From the NCBI RefSeq assembly GCF_017874625.1, contig NZ_JAGIKZ010000013.1, positions 1-64,000 on the forward strand: 64,000 bases of DNA, given 5' to 3'. The notes beneath the pieces are model-generated. The model made no database searches. It saw only the letters and a program-made list of their open reading frames with translations, and was not told the origin of the DNA. Origin of the DNA: Cytobacillus eiseniae (GTDB lineage: Bacteria; Bacillota; Bacilli; Bacillales; Cytobacillaceae). The translations under genes and the position numbers were made by a program. This document shows, one piece after another, positions 1 to 7,568 of the stretch (position 1 is the first letter of the stretch; every line of letters begins with the position of its first letter).

Positions 1-342
1 TCAATTTCTCCTTTACAATTTTCGTCGCTGAAAACATTGTAACCAGAAATTGATATGGCTCATTCTCTTTTTACACAATTATATGGACTTAATCCAAAAA
101 TCATCGATTTGAACCAAATAAGCGGAAAAACCTCCCTTATTTTTAAGGAAATACAGGTATTTCCCAATTTAGCCGGAATTTCTCCGGTTATTTTTCAAAC
201 ACAAGAAAATGACCATTCAGTACGACTAAGTCTTTAATTAAATTTTCATTTTAATAAAATAAATTTCTGTTCATTTCATCTGTTGTATAGTAAACTAATA
301 ATAATTAATCTAAATTAGTAATCCTTTTACTTTATATTTTTT
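1..342. other. Intergenic or window-edge DNA with no supported gene
   Basis: This is AT-rich sequence with no open frame that has a convincing ribosome site. A 60-codon frame at 55-237 has no Shine-Dalgarno and no recognisable family. A loose inverted repeat (ACTAAT at 294-299, ATTAGT at 314-319) and a weak 7-1-7 Fur/PerR-like match near 297-311 precede the metal ATPase. PerR and Fur control is known for B. subtilis pfeT, but the match here is too weak to call a site. Confidence 0.4.
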
Positions 343-376
343 GCTGTCACCCCCGGGTGGCAGCTTTCGTTGTTTT
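343..376 (+). terminator. Rho-independent terminator-like hairpin upstream of the metal ATPase
   Basis: A GC-rich stem (GCTGTCACCC paired with GGGTGGCAGC, one G-U pair) is followed by a T-rich run. It probably ends a transcript entering from the left edge of the window. It lies about 80 bases before the ATPase start, so a role as a leader attenuator cannot be excluded. Confidence 0.6.
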
Positions 377-458
377 ATAGGGCAATTGAAGCTGATTCTT
401 CTTATCAATTAGAAGGCTCAGTGAATGATGATTAAAATTGTTTAAAGGAGGAAAAATG

Positions 459-2384
459 ATGAGTTTAGAAGATAAAAACTTAGTAAAAGAGGAAACAGAA
501 GCAACAACTACCAAATGGTTTGATCAGATAAAGCTACATGCCGAATTGATTGCTGCCTTATTTAGCGGTGTGCTCATTGCAGCAGGCTGGCTACTCGACA
601 AAAATGAGCTCGCAACTGCTTCCGTGATCACCTATATCCTTGCTTTTATTATTGGGGGATTTGCTAAGGCAAAAGAAGGAATCGAAGAAACCATTGCCAA
701 TAAAGAGTTAAATGTAGAAATGCTGATGATCTTTGCTGCCATCGGATCTGGAATCATTGGCTACTGGACAGAGGGAGCGATTCTTATTTTCATCTTTGCT
801 GTCAGCGGTGCACTCGAAACATACACGATGAACAAAAGCCATAAAGAAATTTCTGCCTTAATGGAGCTTCAGCCTGAGGAAGCTTTACGCGTCACTGATG
901 GAAAAAAGGAAAAAGTACATGTATCACAATTAATTATCGGTGACCAAATCTTAGTGAAACCAGGGGAACGCATTCCTTCTGACGGTAAAATCATAGCAGG
1001 TCATACGACGATTGATGAAGCAGCGATTACAGGAGAGTCCCTCCCTGTTTCTAAAGATATCGAGGATGCTGTCTATGCTGGCACAGTCAATTTAAATGGT
1101 TCCATTACAGTTGAAATTACAAAATCGAATAGTGAAACCCTTTTTCAAAAAATCATTGAGCTTGTCCAATCTGCCCAAACAGAAAAATCTCCTTCCCAGC
1201 TTTTCATTGAGCGCTTTGAAGGGACATATGTGAAAGTTGTTTTGGCTGTTGTTGTCTTCATGATGTTTGCTCCCCATTTTCTTTTAGGATGGAGCTGGAC
1301 TGAAACCTTTTACCGTGCAATGATCTTGCTTGTCGTCGCCTCTCCTTGTGCTCTAGTTGCATCGATTATGCCTGCAACTTTATCAGCGATCTCTAATGGG
1401 GCAAGACGCGGAATCCTTTTTAAAGGCGGGGTTCATTTAGAAAATTTAAGCCATTTACAAGCGATTGCTTTTGATAAAACAGGAACATTAACAAAAGGAA
1501 AGCCTGAAGTAACAGATATCATTGTAGCGGATGGCTATTCGGAAGAAGAAATTCTTCTAAAAACAGCATCCATTGAAAGTCACTCTACACATCCTTTAGC
1601 AAATGCGATTATTAAATATGCAAAGAACACATTAAAACAATCTTTCTTAAATCCTGAAAGCATGGAAGATGTCGCCGGCTGGGGCGTGAAAGCAACGATT
1701 GATCATGAAGAATGGAAAATTGGAAAGGCCAAATTCGTCGGTGCAAAAGCAGCAGAAAACTTCGCTAACGGTGCTGCAGCACAAATGGCTACGGAAGGAA
1801 AAACGACTGTGTTCGTTCAGAAAAACGGGGAAATTACTGCACTCATTGCATTGCAGGATGTCGTTCGTGAAGAAACAAAACGAGCAATTAGTGATTTAAG
1901 AAAACAAGGAATCTATACAATCATGTTGACTGGTGATAGTCAAAATACAGGAAAAGCCATTGCCGGCAAAGCTGAATTGGATGACTATATTGCTGAATGC
2001 CTGCCAGAAAATAAGGTTGAACATTTAAAGCATTTGAAGGAAAAATATACGAATGTGGCAATGGTTGGTGATGGCATTAATGATGCCCCTGCACTTGCGA
2101 CAGCTAATGTTGGCATCGCCATGGGGGAAGGATCTGATGTTGCCCTCGAGACAGCTGATGTGGTGCTAATGAAAAATGATCTCCCTCGTATTTCAGAAGC
2201 AATTACACTTTCAAGAAGAATGAACAAAATTATTAAGCAAAATGTTGTCTTTTCAATTATTGTAATTACGTTCCTAATTACATCAAACTTTCTTCAATTT
2301 GTTGACCTTCCTTTTGGTGTCATTGCCCATGAAGGCAGCACAATTTTAGTGATCTTAAATAGCTTGAGACTTTTAAGATCGTAG
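459..2384 (+). CDS. pfeT: P1B-4 type heavy-metal-exporting P-type ATPase (PfeT/ZosA-like)
   Basis: A membrane pump that uses ATP to move a divalent transition metal out of the cell. Visible P-type motifs in order: TGES near residue 193, the membrane motif SPC near 295, the phosphorylation motif DKTGT near 339, the nucleotide-domain HP pair, and GDGINDAP in the hinge. The SPC motif with HEGST in the last membrane segment (about 624) is the P1B-4 signature shared with B. subtilis PfeT (ferrous iron export) and CoaT; CadA/CopA types carry CPC instead. There is no N-terminal metal-binding domain with CxxC. The start ATG at 459 was chosen because AAAGGAGG lies 7 bases upstream; a TTG at 438 and an ATG at 456 are in frame but badly spaced. 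Iron is the likely substrate by family, but cobalt or zinc is possible. Confidence 0.85.
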   Translation: MSLEDKNLVKEETEATTTKWFDQIKLHAELIAALFSGVLIAAGWLLDKNELATASVITYILAFIIGGFAKAKEGIEETIANKELNVEMLMIFAAIGSGIIGYWTEGAILIFIFAVSGALETYTMNKSHKEISALMELQPEEALRVTDGKKEKVHVSQLIIGDQILVKPGERIPSDGKIIAGHTTIDEAAITGESLPVSKDIEDAVYAGTVNLNGSITVEITKSNSETLFQKIIELVQSAQTEKSPSQLFIERFEGTYVKVVLAVVVFMMFAPHFLLGWSWTETFYRAMILLVVASPCALVASIMPATLSAISNGARRGILFKGGVHLENLSHLQAIAFDKTGTLTKGKPEVTDIIVADGYSEEEILLKTASIESHSTHPLANAIIKYAKNTLKQSFLNPESMEDVAGWGVKATIDHEEWKIGKAKFVGAKAAENFANGAAAQMATEGKTTVFVQKNGEITALIALQDVVREETKRAISDLRKQGIYTIMLTGDSQNTGKAIAGKAELDDYIAECLPENKVEHLKHLKEKYTNVAMVGDGINDAPALATANVGIAMGEGSDVALETADVVLMKNDLPRISEAITLSRRMNKIIKQNVVFSIIVITFLITSNFLQFVDLPFGVIAHEGSTILVILNSLRLLRS

Positions 2385-2423
2385 GAAATTAACTAGTACT
2401 AATTCAAATCCTATGTACAGTAT

Positions 2424-2455
2424 AAAGCCCGGGAGAATCCCGGGCTTTTATTTAA
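2424..2455 (+). terminator. Rho-independent terminator after pfeT
   Basis: An 11-base-pair perfect stem (AAAGCCCGGGA with its complement, 3-base loop) is followed by TTTATTT. It sits between pfeT and a convergent small gene and may serve both, although the minus-strand T-run is short. Confidence 0.88.
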
Positions 2456-2556
2456 TGATAGCCATTCTGTCCATTTGCTGAACCAGAGGTTTTTTGATTT
2501 GGCTTATTTTTGCCTTTTTGCTTTGTTCCACCATCTTTTTTTGTTTTCTTCGTCAT
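2452..2556 (-). CDS. Small basic hydrophilic protein, 34 residues, function unknown
   Basis: This short frame begins with ATG at 2556, 9 bases after a strong AAAGGAGG (spacer GCGCAAATA plus a T), and ends TAA just before the pfeT terminator. The product is almost entirely K, N, G, Q, S and T, starts MTKKTKKDGG and ends GQNGYH. It has no hydrophobic segment or cysteine. The composition resembles minor small acid-soluble spore proteins and other tiny spore or stress proteins of Bacillus, but I do not recognise a family. It is transcribed towards pfeT and lies downstream of yfkH on the same strand, separated by about 90 bases. The case for a gene rests on the ribosome site and the position. Confidence 0.55.
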   Translation of the reverse strand: MTKKTKKDGGTKQKGKNKPNQKTSGSANGQNGYH

Positions 2557-2648
2557 ATTATTTGCGCCTCCTTTTTTTGATCATTCATTTCCCCCTGTCT
2601 TATCTTTTAACAGAAGCGATGAATTATTTAAGGAAACTTATAGCATTT

Positions 2649-3473
2649 TCAACAATCATCCTTTTTGCTTTGGCTGAAAATCGCATTGATCTCCCCGCCA
2701 AGAATGATGATAATCCCTGTTAGGTAAAACCAAATCATTAGGACAATAATCGCACCGATGCTCCCATAGGTTGCAGAGAAATTCCCAAAATTCGTTACAT
2801 AATAGGAAAAGGCGAGCGATGATAAAGCCCAACCAATCGTGGCAAAAACAGCACCAGGAATAACCGCTAAGCATTTCAATTTTTTATTAGGAGCAAGCCA
2901 ATAAAGACCCGTAAAAATAATAAATAAGATAATTGAGCTAACTAGCCAACGAAGTGTATTCCATGTGGCAAGGAACTCATCAGAAAGACCAAATTTAGCA
3001 AATAAATATGTACCAATTAATTTCCCGAACACAGGGAGAAGCAAGGCAACAACAATAACAAATAGCATCGCAAAGGTGAATAAAATGGCCATTCCCCTAG
3101 CAATCAGAAATGGACGATTCTCCTTCACATCATATGCTTTATTTAACGCACGAATAATGGCATTGATTCCATTGGATGCAGACCAAATCGTCGCAATTAT
3201 TCCAAACGACAAAAGCTTGCCATTTTTCGTTGAGAGCTCATTTAAGTTAGTCTCAATTAATGTCATACTATCTCCTGGTGCAAAATCACGAACAACTCCG
3301 AGAATATCCTCCTGTGTAATCGGTAAATAAGGCAAGAGTGTGACCAGAAATATTAGCAATGGAAATAACGAAAGCAAGAAGAAATAGGCCAATTGTGCAG
3401 CAAGACCAAATACATCATCCTCAAACACTCGTTTCCACAAACGTGGGAGCAAAGCAGTAAAGGCTCGTCCCAT
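2649..3473 (-). CDS. yfkH: YihY/YfkH family integral membrane protein
   Basis: A polytopic membrane protein of the YihY/BrkB family (UPF0761), once misnamed ribonuclease BN; its molecular role is unknown. The N-terminal AQLAYFFLLSLFPLLIFL stretch is the typical first membrane segment, and about six segments follow, ending in a short charged tail. The ATG at 3473 is preferred over the GTG at 3491 because GAGAGGTG lies just upstream. It is the last gene of a tight yfkJ-yfkI-yfkH run, with 24 bases to yfkI, the same gene order as in B. subtilis. The length (274 residues) is normal for the family. Confidence 0.85.
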   Translation of the reverse strand: MGRAFTALLPRLWKRVFEDDVFGLAAQLAYFFLLSLFPLLIFLVTLLPYLPITQEDILGVVRDFAPGDSMTLIETNLNELSTKNGKLLSFGIIATIWSASNGINAIIRALNKAYDVKENRPFLIARGMAILFTFAMLFVIVVALLLPVFGKLIGTYLFAKFGLSDEFLATWNTLRWLVSSIILFIIFTGLYWLAPNKKLKCLAVIPGAVFATIGWALSSLAFSYYVTNFGNFSATYGSIGAIIVLMIWFYLTGIIIILGGEINAIFSQSKKDDC

Positions 3474-3497
3474 TCCAACACCTCTCTTCACATCATT

Positions 3498-3866
3498 CTA
3501 CTTGTCTATCTCATCCTTTAATGGCCATTCCTTGTATGCCTCATCCATTTCCTCTCCTAGAAAGGCGTCCTTTGTTTTCTCAACAAGCCCGAAAACATCA
3601 GGCGTTCCGTCTTGTAATTCTTCTACTCGATCAGCAATAAATGCAACTTCAGAAGTGACCTGCTCCACTGTGTTTTTTATTTTACTTGAAACCTCTTTTA
3701 TTTGATTGACGACTACATTAGGATGCTTCACATAATAAGAAATTTCACTTGTTGTTTTTTTACAATTGGATGCCACAGTTTGACGCGTGCTTTTGTCTAA
3801 TAGACTTAAAGCCCCTCCAGCAACTGCACCAAGGATGACACCTTTCCAAAATAATGATTTCCCCAT
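3498..3866 (-). CDS. yfkI: YtxH-like small membrane-anchored protein YfkI
   Basis: A 122-residue protein with one N-terminal hydrophobic, glycine-rich segment (about residues 6-22, GVILGAVAGGALSLL), then a long amphipathic helical region and an acidic C-terminus. This is the layout of YtxH-domain proteins, often stress-induced in Bacillus; no enzymatic function is known. It lies 13 bases after yfkJ and 24 before yfkH, so the three are surely co-transcribed. The ribosome site is weak (GTGGAAAG). Identification as YfkI rests on the layout plus conserved gene order. Confidence 0.75.
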   Translation of the reverse strand: MGKSLFWKGVILGAVAGGALSLLDKSTRQTVASNCKKTTSEISYYVKHPNVVVNQIKEVSSKIKNTVEQVTSEVAFIADRVEELQDGTPDVFGLVEKTKDAFLGEEMDEAYKEWPLKDEIDK

Positions 3867-3879
3867 TTTCTTTCCACTC

Positions 3880-4359
3880 TCACTTTCCTAAGGTAGTATG
3901 GCTGCTGCGAATTTCTTTTAATAGATGAATACAGCCCTTTTTCACTAGCTCATATGTTTCTTCAAAATTGCCTGTATAATACGGATCAGGTATATCCTTA
4001 TCCTGCTGGTCCTCTACATAGTCTAGTAATCGAACAATTCGTGATGTTTGGTTTCCCTTCCCGATTTTTTCAATGTTTTCGATATTGGATGCATCCATTG
4101 CTACGATGTAATGAAAATGGTCCAAATCACTATCTTTCATTTGTCTCGCAACAAGGCCATCAGCTATAACTTGATGCTTCTTGAGGATTTCTTTCGTTCC
4201 GTCATGTGGCGGATTTCCTATATGCCAATCACCAGTGCCTGCTGAATCAATTTCGATTGCATGCTCTAATCCTTCCCTTTTAACAAGATCACGAAACATC
4301 GCTTCAGCCATTGGTGATCGGCAAATGTTTCCGAGACAAACAAATAATACCTTAATCAT
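3880..4359 (-). CDS. yfkJ: Low-molecular-weight protein-tyrosine phosphatase YfkJ
   Basis: A cytoplasmic phosphatase that removes phosphate from protein tyrosines through a cysteinyl-phosphate intermediate. The catalytic loop CLGNICRS (C8, R14) is at the N-terminus, and the general acid lies in IPDPYY near residue 123. The length of 159 is normal. I start at the ATG at 4359 (MIKVLF) because AAGGAGG stands 10 bases upstream; the ATG at 4368 would be only 1 base from it. It is first in the yfkJIH operon, divergent from yfkK. A second kind of tyrosine phosphatase (PHP type) is encoded in the EPS cluster at 27 kb. Confidence 0.93.
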   Translation of the reverse strand: MIKVLFVCLGNICRSPMAEAMFRDLVKREGLEHAIEIDSAGTGDWHIGNPPHDGTKEILKKHQVIADGLVARQMKDSDLDHFHYIVAMDASNIENIEKIGKGNQTSRIVRLLDYVEDQQDKDIPDPYYTGNFEETYELVKKGCIHLLKEIRSSHTTLGK

Positions 4360-4623
4360 ATGTTTCATTCCTCCTTGTCATTATTTTCTTCCATCTTGCT
4401 ATCTTCTGCAACCAATAATACGATTTTTAGTTGACATTTTATAATGAACATGGAAAGATGAGAATACGAAGGAAGAGGGAATTTTAGTTTAACCCAAGGC
4501 TAATAGTAGTAATATTACTTGGAAGGCTCCGTTAGCAGCTGGATTTTGGCGCTCATTTTTATAAAAAAACAGATATTATTTTAACACATATGGAATAAGA
4601 TAAATTTGGGAGGGGATAACTGA

Positions 4624-4851
4624 ATGAATTTAACGATGAAATCAACAGAAAATGTAGAGTACATGATTGAAGAAATTAAGAATAAGCTGAAGGTATTAAA
4701 TTTAGGTGCTATTAAACCATCTCACTTTGATGAAGAGATGTACGAGGAATTAAAAGATATTTATGACCTAGTGATGAAAAAAAATTCATTTAGCCCAAAT
4801 GAAATGCAAGCATTAGTGGAAGAGCTTGGAAATCTCAGAAAGAATAAATAA
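4624..4851 (+). CDS. yfkK: UPF0435 (DUF1128) protein YfkK
   Basis: A 75-residue, mostly helical, charged protein that matches the YfkK family (UPF0435): it opens with a helix ending in IKNKLKVLNLGAI and closes ALVEELGNLRK. The function is unknown. The ATG at 4624 is 7 bases after GGGAGGGG. It is divergent from yfkJ and closes with its own terminator. Conserved linkage to yfkJIH supports the name. Confidence 0.88.
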   Translation: MNLTMKSTENVEYMIEEIKNKLKVLNLGAIKPSHFDEEMYEELKDIYDLVMKKNSFSPNEMQALVEELGNLRKNK

Positions 4852-4860
4852 CATGTGAAA

Positions 4861-4888
4861 GCAGCCTTTCGTGAGGGCTGTTTTTTTA
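4861..4888 (+). terminator. Terminator after yfkK
   Basis: A short stem CAGCC/GGCTG, extended by a T-G pair, is followed by seven T residues. Confidence 0.75.
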
Positions 4889-4977
4889 TACATAAATTTG
4901 GTGTTTACTTTCCATTTTCATCTCTAGCAAAAATCAGTTAAAATATACTTGTACATGAAAAAATCGGAGGAAGAGCC

Positions 4978-6042
4978 ATGAAAGAAATAACTGTTGGTGA
5001 ATTGCTCCAATTGAAAAATGCAATTCCAATTGACGTACGTTCCCCAGTGGAATTTAAAGAGTTTTGTATTCCTGGTGCGGTAAATATCCCGTTATTTACG
5101 GATGAAGAAAGAGCAGTCATCGGGACGATCTATAAACAAGAAGGTTCTGATGCCGCAAAGTGGAAAGCAATGGAGGTTGTTTCCCCAAAACTCCCTACTC
5201 TTTTAGGAGAAATTAAGGAGATATCAGCAAATGGCATGCAGCCAATCATCTATTGCTGGAGAGGCGGGATGCGTAGCAAAGCAGTTGCTACCTTTATCTC
5301 ATTTTCTGGACTTTCTATTCCTAGATTAGTCGGGGGATACCGAGCATATCGCCAATATATCTTAGAACAAATTCCTGCGATGCTTCCAGAAAAAGCAATT
5401 ACATTACATGGCATGACTGGTGTAGGAAAGACAGATATTTTAAAAGGATTAAGCGATAAAGGATTTCCTGTTATTGATTTAGAGGCTTTAGCAGGTCATC
5501 GCGGATCGATCTTTGGAACATATGGATTGTTTACCGGAAACAACCAAAAGACATTTGATGCCCTTCTTTTTCAATCATTAATGGGCATGCAAGAATCACC
5601 CTATTTTTTGATTGAAGCTGAAAGTAAGCGAATTGGGAAAGTTGTGATCCCTGAAGCCTTATTATTAAAGAAACAACAAGGAATGAATATACAGCTACAA
5701 TCCTCTTTACAATCAAGGATTGAACGAATCTATTCTGATTATGTATTCCCTTACCTGCAGGAAGAATGGTTCCATAATAAAGTGATTGAACGATTAGTTT
5801 ATATAAAAAAACGTTTAAAAGATTATGATCTCATTTTTCGTCTTGATGAAGCGGTTAATCAAGAAAATTATCATTTAGTCATTAAAATATTGCTTGAGGA
5901 ATATTACGACCCTCGCTATGCACATAAAAAAATGGAGTACACGGAACCATTCCACTTCATTAATAATGCAGAACATATAGAATCTACAATGAATGAAATC
6001 ATCCTATTAATTGAAAAAAATTTTCTCAACCGACAAATATAA
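4978..6042 (+). CDS. mnmH: tRNA 2-selenouridine synthase MnmH (YbbB)
   Basis: The enzyme replaces sulfur by selenium in 2-thiouridine at the tRNA wobble position, using selenophosphate; the family can also geranylate 2-thiouridine when selenophosphate is absent. The N-terminal rhodanese domain (about 1-125) has IPIDVRSP and the active loop YCWRGGMRS with the essential Cys93. The C-terminal P-loop domain starts at GMTGVGKT (145-152). The length of 354 is typical. The ATG at 4978 follows CGGAGGAAG at good spacing. It stands alone between yfkK and sinR, and no selD lies in the window. B. subtilis lacks this gene as far as I know, so its presence marks possible selenium use, in line with the UGA-containing gene at 53.5 kb. 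Confidence 0.93.
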   Translation: MKEITVGELLQLKNAIPIDVRSPVEFKEFCIPGAVNIPLFTDEERAVIGTIYKQEGSDAAKWKAMEVVSPKLPTLLGEIKEISANGMQPIIYCWRGGMRSKAVATFISFSGLSIPRLVGGYRAYRQYILEQIPAMLPEKAITLHGMTGVGKTDILKGLSDKGFPVIDLEALAGHRGSIFGTYGLFTGNNQKTFDALLFQSLMGMQESPYFLIEAESKRIGKVVIPEALLLKKQQGMNIQLQSSLQSRIERIYSDYVFPYLQEEWFHNKVIERLVYIKKRLKDYDLIFRLDEAVNQENYHLVIKILLEEYYDPRYAHKKMEYTEPFHFINNAEHIESTMNEIILLIEKNFLNRQI

Positions 6043-6080
6043 GTGAAATTTTCCGAAGCTTTATGATAAGATAGAAATAT

Positions 6081-6096
6081 GTTCTTAATATGGAAC
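6081..6096. promoter_or_regulatory. SinR-type operator upstream of sinR
   Basis: The 16-base site GTTCTTAATATGGAAC has the same outer GTTC-N8-GAAC geometry as the near-perfect SinR operator in the EPS promoter of this window. It lies about 60 bases before the sinR start, which suggests autoregulation. Confidence 0.55.
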
Positions 6097-6154
6097 TGTA
6101 TAAATCCTTTAAATACTTATTTATTTCTATAACTAGTAAGGTGTGTGAGATTGG

Positions 6155-6478
6155 ATGATCGGTGAACGCGTAAAAATACTCCGCAAAGAAAAGAAAATGT
6201 CGTTATCCGAACTTGCCGAACAAGCTGGCGTGGCCAAGTCTTATTTAAGTTCGCTCGAAAGAAACTTACAAACAAACCCTTCTATACAATTTCTTGAAAA
6301 AATCGCTGCGGTACTACATGTACCTGTTGACCATTTAATACATGAACAGCCAAATAAAGAGGAATTAGATTCGGAATGGATGAATATTGTTCAAGAAGCA
6401 ATGAAATCAGGGGTATCAAAAGAACAATTTCGTGAGTTTCTGGAATTCAATAAGTGGAGAATTGATCAGAGTAAATAA
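6155..6478 (+). CDS. sinR: Biofilm master repressor SinR
   Basis: A DNA-binding repressor of matrix genes. Residues 1-65 form an HTH_3 domain (LSELAEQAGVAKSYLSSLER, then LQTNPSIQFLEKIAAVL), nearly identical to B. subtilis SinR. Residues 74-107 are the SinI-like dimerisation helices (DSEWMNIVQEAMKSGVSKEQ, ending FLEFNKWR), through which SinI captures SinR. The length of 107 is close to the B. subtilis 111. The ATG follows a modest AAGGTGTG site. Unlike B. subtilis, sinI is not directly upstream: two sinI genes lie just downstream on the opposite strand. Upstream is a SinR operator; downstream a terminator. Confidence 0.95.
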   Translation: MIGERVKILRKEKKMSLSELAEQAGVAKSYLSSLERNLQTNPSIQFLEKIAAVLHVPVDHLIHEQPNKEELDSEWMNIVQEAMKSGVSKEQFREFLEFNKWRIDQSK

Positions 6479-6481
6479 AGA

Positions 6482-6525
6482 AAAAAGTGCGAAAACCATC
6501 ATTACGTGGAGTTCGTGCTTTTTTG
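6482..6525 (+). terminator. Terminator after sinR
   Basis: The stem AAAAGTGCGAA/TTCGTGCTTTT pairs fully in RNA with two G-U pairs and runs into six T residues. Confidence 0.75.
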
Positions 6526-6586
6526 TTTCATGCAAACATATAAATGTTTCAATAGTAATGAGAATGGGTACTAGTAAAACCGAGGT

Positions 6587-6635
6587 TGAAAATAAAAAGT
6601 ACTAGAACCCATAATAGATGAGTTCTAGCCACTTT
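6587..6635 (-). terminator. Terminator after the first sinI gene
   Basis: On the minus strand CTAGAAC pairs with GTTCTAG and is extended by AAAGT/ACTTT. It is followed by TTTTTATTTT and begins 3 bases after the sinI stop. Confidence 0.8.
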
Positions 6636-6637
6636 AC

Positions 6638-6772
6638 TCAATCATTTCCCACCTTATTTTGGGTGAAAAATTCCTTAATTTCTTCTTTATTTATGCCCAT
6701 ATTTTTTGCTTCCAATATAAGCTGCAACCACTCAATGTCAATTCCTTCCATTCTAACTTTCATCTCAACCAC
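6638..6772 (-). CDS. sinI: SinI-family anti-repressor, copy 1, behind a c-di-GMP riboswitch
   Basis: A 44-residue SIN-domain protein expected to bind SinR and free it from DNA. It reads IDIEWLQLILEAKNMGINKE, then EIKEFFTQNK. This matches the SinI core (D-x-EW-x-x-L, EAK, I-x-x-E-EI, then a short helix) that mimics the SinR dimer helices. The GTG start at 6772 is 6 bases after a GGGGGG ribosome site; an ATG four codons in is less well spaced. It is monocistronic, with its own terminator, opposite to sinR. The leader holds a c-di-GMP-I aptamer, so expression should follow c-di-GMP level. Confidence 0.85.
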   Translation of the reverse strand: MVEMKVRMEGIDIEWLQLILEAKNMGINKEEIKEFFTQNKVGND

Positions 6773-6802
6773 ATCGTTCCCCCCAAAATACTTTTCGTTT
6801 TG

Positions 6803-6888
6803 AAGGCAATCCGGCGATCCTAGTAATTCTACTAATACCTTAGACCCGTGACTTTGCGTCCCTATTTTTCAATAGGTTTGCCTTTTTC
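6803..6888 (-). promoter_or_regulatory. Cyclic-di-GMP-I (GEMM) riboswitch in the sinI leader
   Basis: On the minus strand the RNA begins GGCAAACC, then a 16-base hairpin CCTATTGAAAAATAGG with a GAAA tetraloop (6876-6861). The invariant GGGACGCAAAG follows, then a tetraloop-receptor-like segment (CGGGTCTAAGG), a second arm, and a 3' GGATTGCC that pairs back to GGCAA. Order, spacing and invariant bases match the class I c-di-GMP aptamer (for example Vibrio Vc2). The 3' end is about 30 bases before the sinI ribosome site. I see no intrinsic terminator between them, so control of translation is the simplest guess. Confidence 0.9.
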
Positions 6889-7005
6889 TATACTTTTTTA
6901 GATATGTAATCTATTCTATATTTTGTATTGTATATGATTTAATTCACTAAAGTTGTTACTTTTTGTCTTTTCTGAAAATTTTTAATCCATTTTTTTTAGT
7001 CCTTT

Positions 7006-7012
7006 TTCGACA
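7006..7012 (-). promoter_or_regulatory. Spo0A-box-like site upstream of the riboswitch-sinI unit
   Basis: TGTCGAA on the minus strand matches the 0A-box core. It lies about 120 bases before the aptamer, inside the 290-base AT-rich gap (6889-7176) that must hold the sinI promoter. B. subtilis sinI is activated by Spo0A-P. A single 7-base match is weak evidence; I see no other feature in this gap. Confidence 0.35.
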
Positions 7013-7176
7013 TTTTTCCTCAAGCACTTATCCAAGCAATCGATATAATCAAAGAAATCATTCTTTATATTAAGAAGTTTTTTACATAATAAGTCGAAAG
7101 TTTTATTTTGGAATCAGATATATTTCCCACAAATATCATTGATATTTAATCATTCTATTTTTTTATACTAGCTTCC

Positions 7177-7476
7177 CTACACAATGATCGGAATAATCCA
7201 CATGGCATGAATGGCAATAACTACCGAATAAATGGCCGCTGCAGTTACTAGCATTGCTTTTACAAAACGATAGGTTGGAAATTTATTCGTAAGAACTAAT
7301 AGACAAAGAACACCAGAAAGTAGAAATTTATAACCGAGAAAAAGCAGTGGGCTGAATGCATAAAGATGATTCATTAGCGGATTGCTTTCCTCCATTAAGG
7401 AATATTGAAGTCCAAAAAATGTAAGTGTACCATCCGCTACATTTAATAACGCTAAATAGGCTACTATTTTATTCAA
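7177..7476 (-). CDS. Small polytopic membrane protein (DUF5658-like)
   Basis: About 99 residues with three or four membrane segments. The opening motif (LNVADGTLTFFGL, then ESNPLM) resembles the DUF5658 family of small membrane proteins, whose function is unknown. The TTG at 7476 is preferred over the GTG at 7485 because AAGGGTGA sits 5 bases before the TTG and overlaps the GTG. It lies between the two sinI units on the same strand. No terminator is visible after it, so reading into the sinI-1 leader is possible. Confidence 0.6.
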   Translation of the reverse strand: MNKIVAYLALLNVADGTLTFFGLQYSLMEESNPLMNHLYAFSPLLFLGYKFLLSGVLCLLVLTNKFPTYRFVKAMLVTAAAIYSVVIAIHAMWIIPIIV

Positions 7477-7502
7477 AAAAATCACCCTTTTAGGATCACT
7501 GA

Positions 7503-7552
7503 TACAAAATAAAAAGCATTTCTTATGATGATAATCATTCTAAGAAATACTT
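7503..7552 (-). terminator. Terminator after the second sinI gene
   Basis: On the minus strand AGTATTTCTTA pairs with TAAGAAATGCT (one wobble, 15-base loop), then TTTTTATTTTG. It starts about 17 bases after the stop codon of sinI-2. Confidence 0.75.
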
Positions 7553-7568
7553 ATTCTTGAAGTTCTTA

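Noticed and set aside
55-237. A 60-codon frame near the left edge
   Set aside because: No ribosome site, no known family, AT-rich composition of non-coding kind.
7515-7551. Fur-box-like TGATGATAATCATTC
   Set aside because: It lies in the loop of the sinI-2 terminator and is downstream of genes, so a regulatory role is unlikely.
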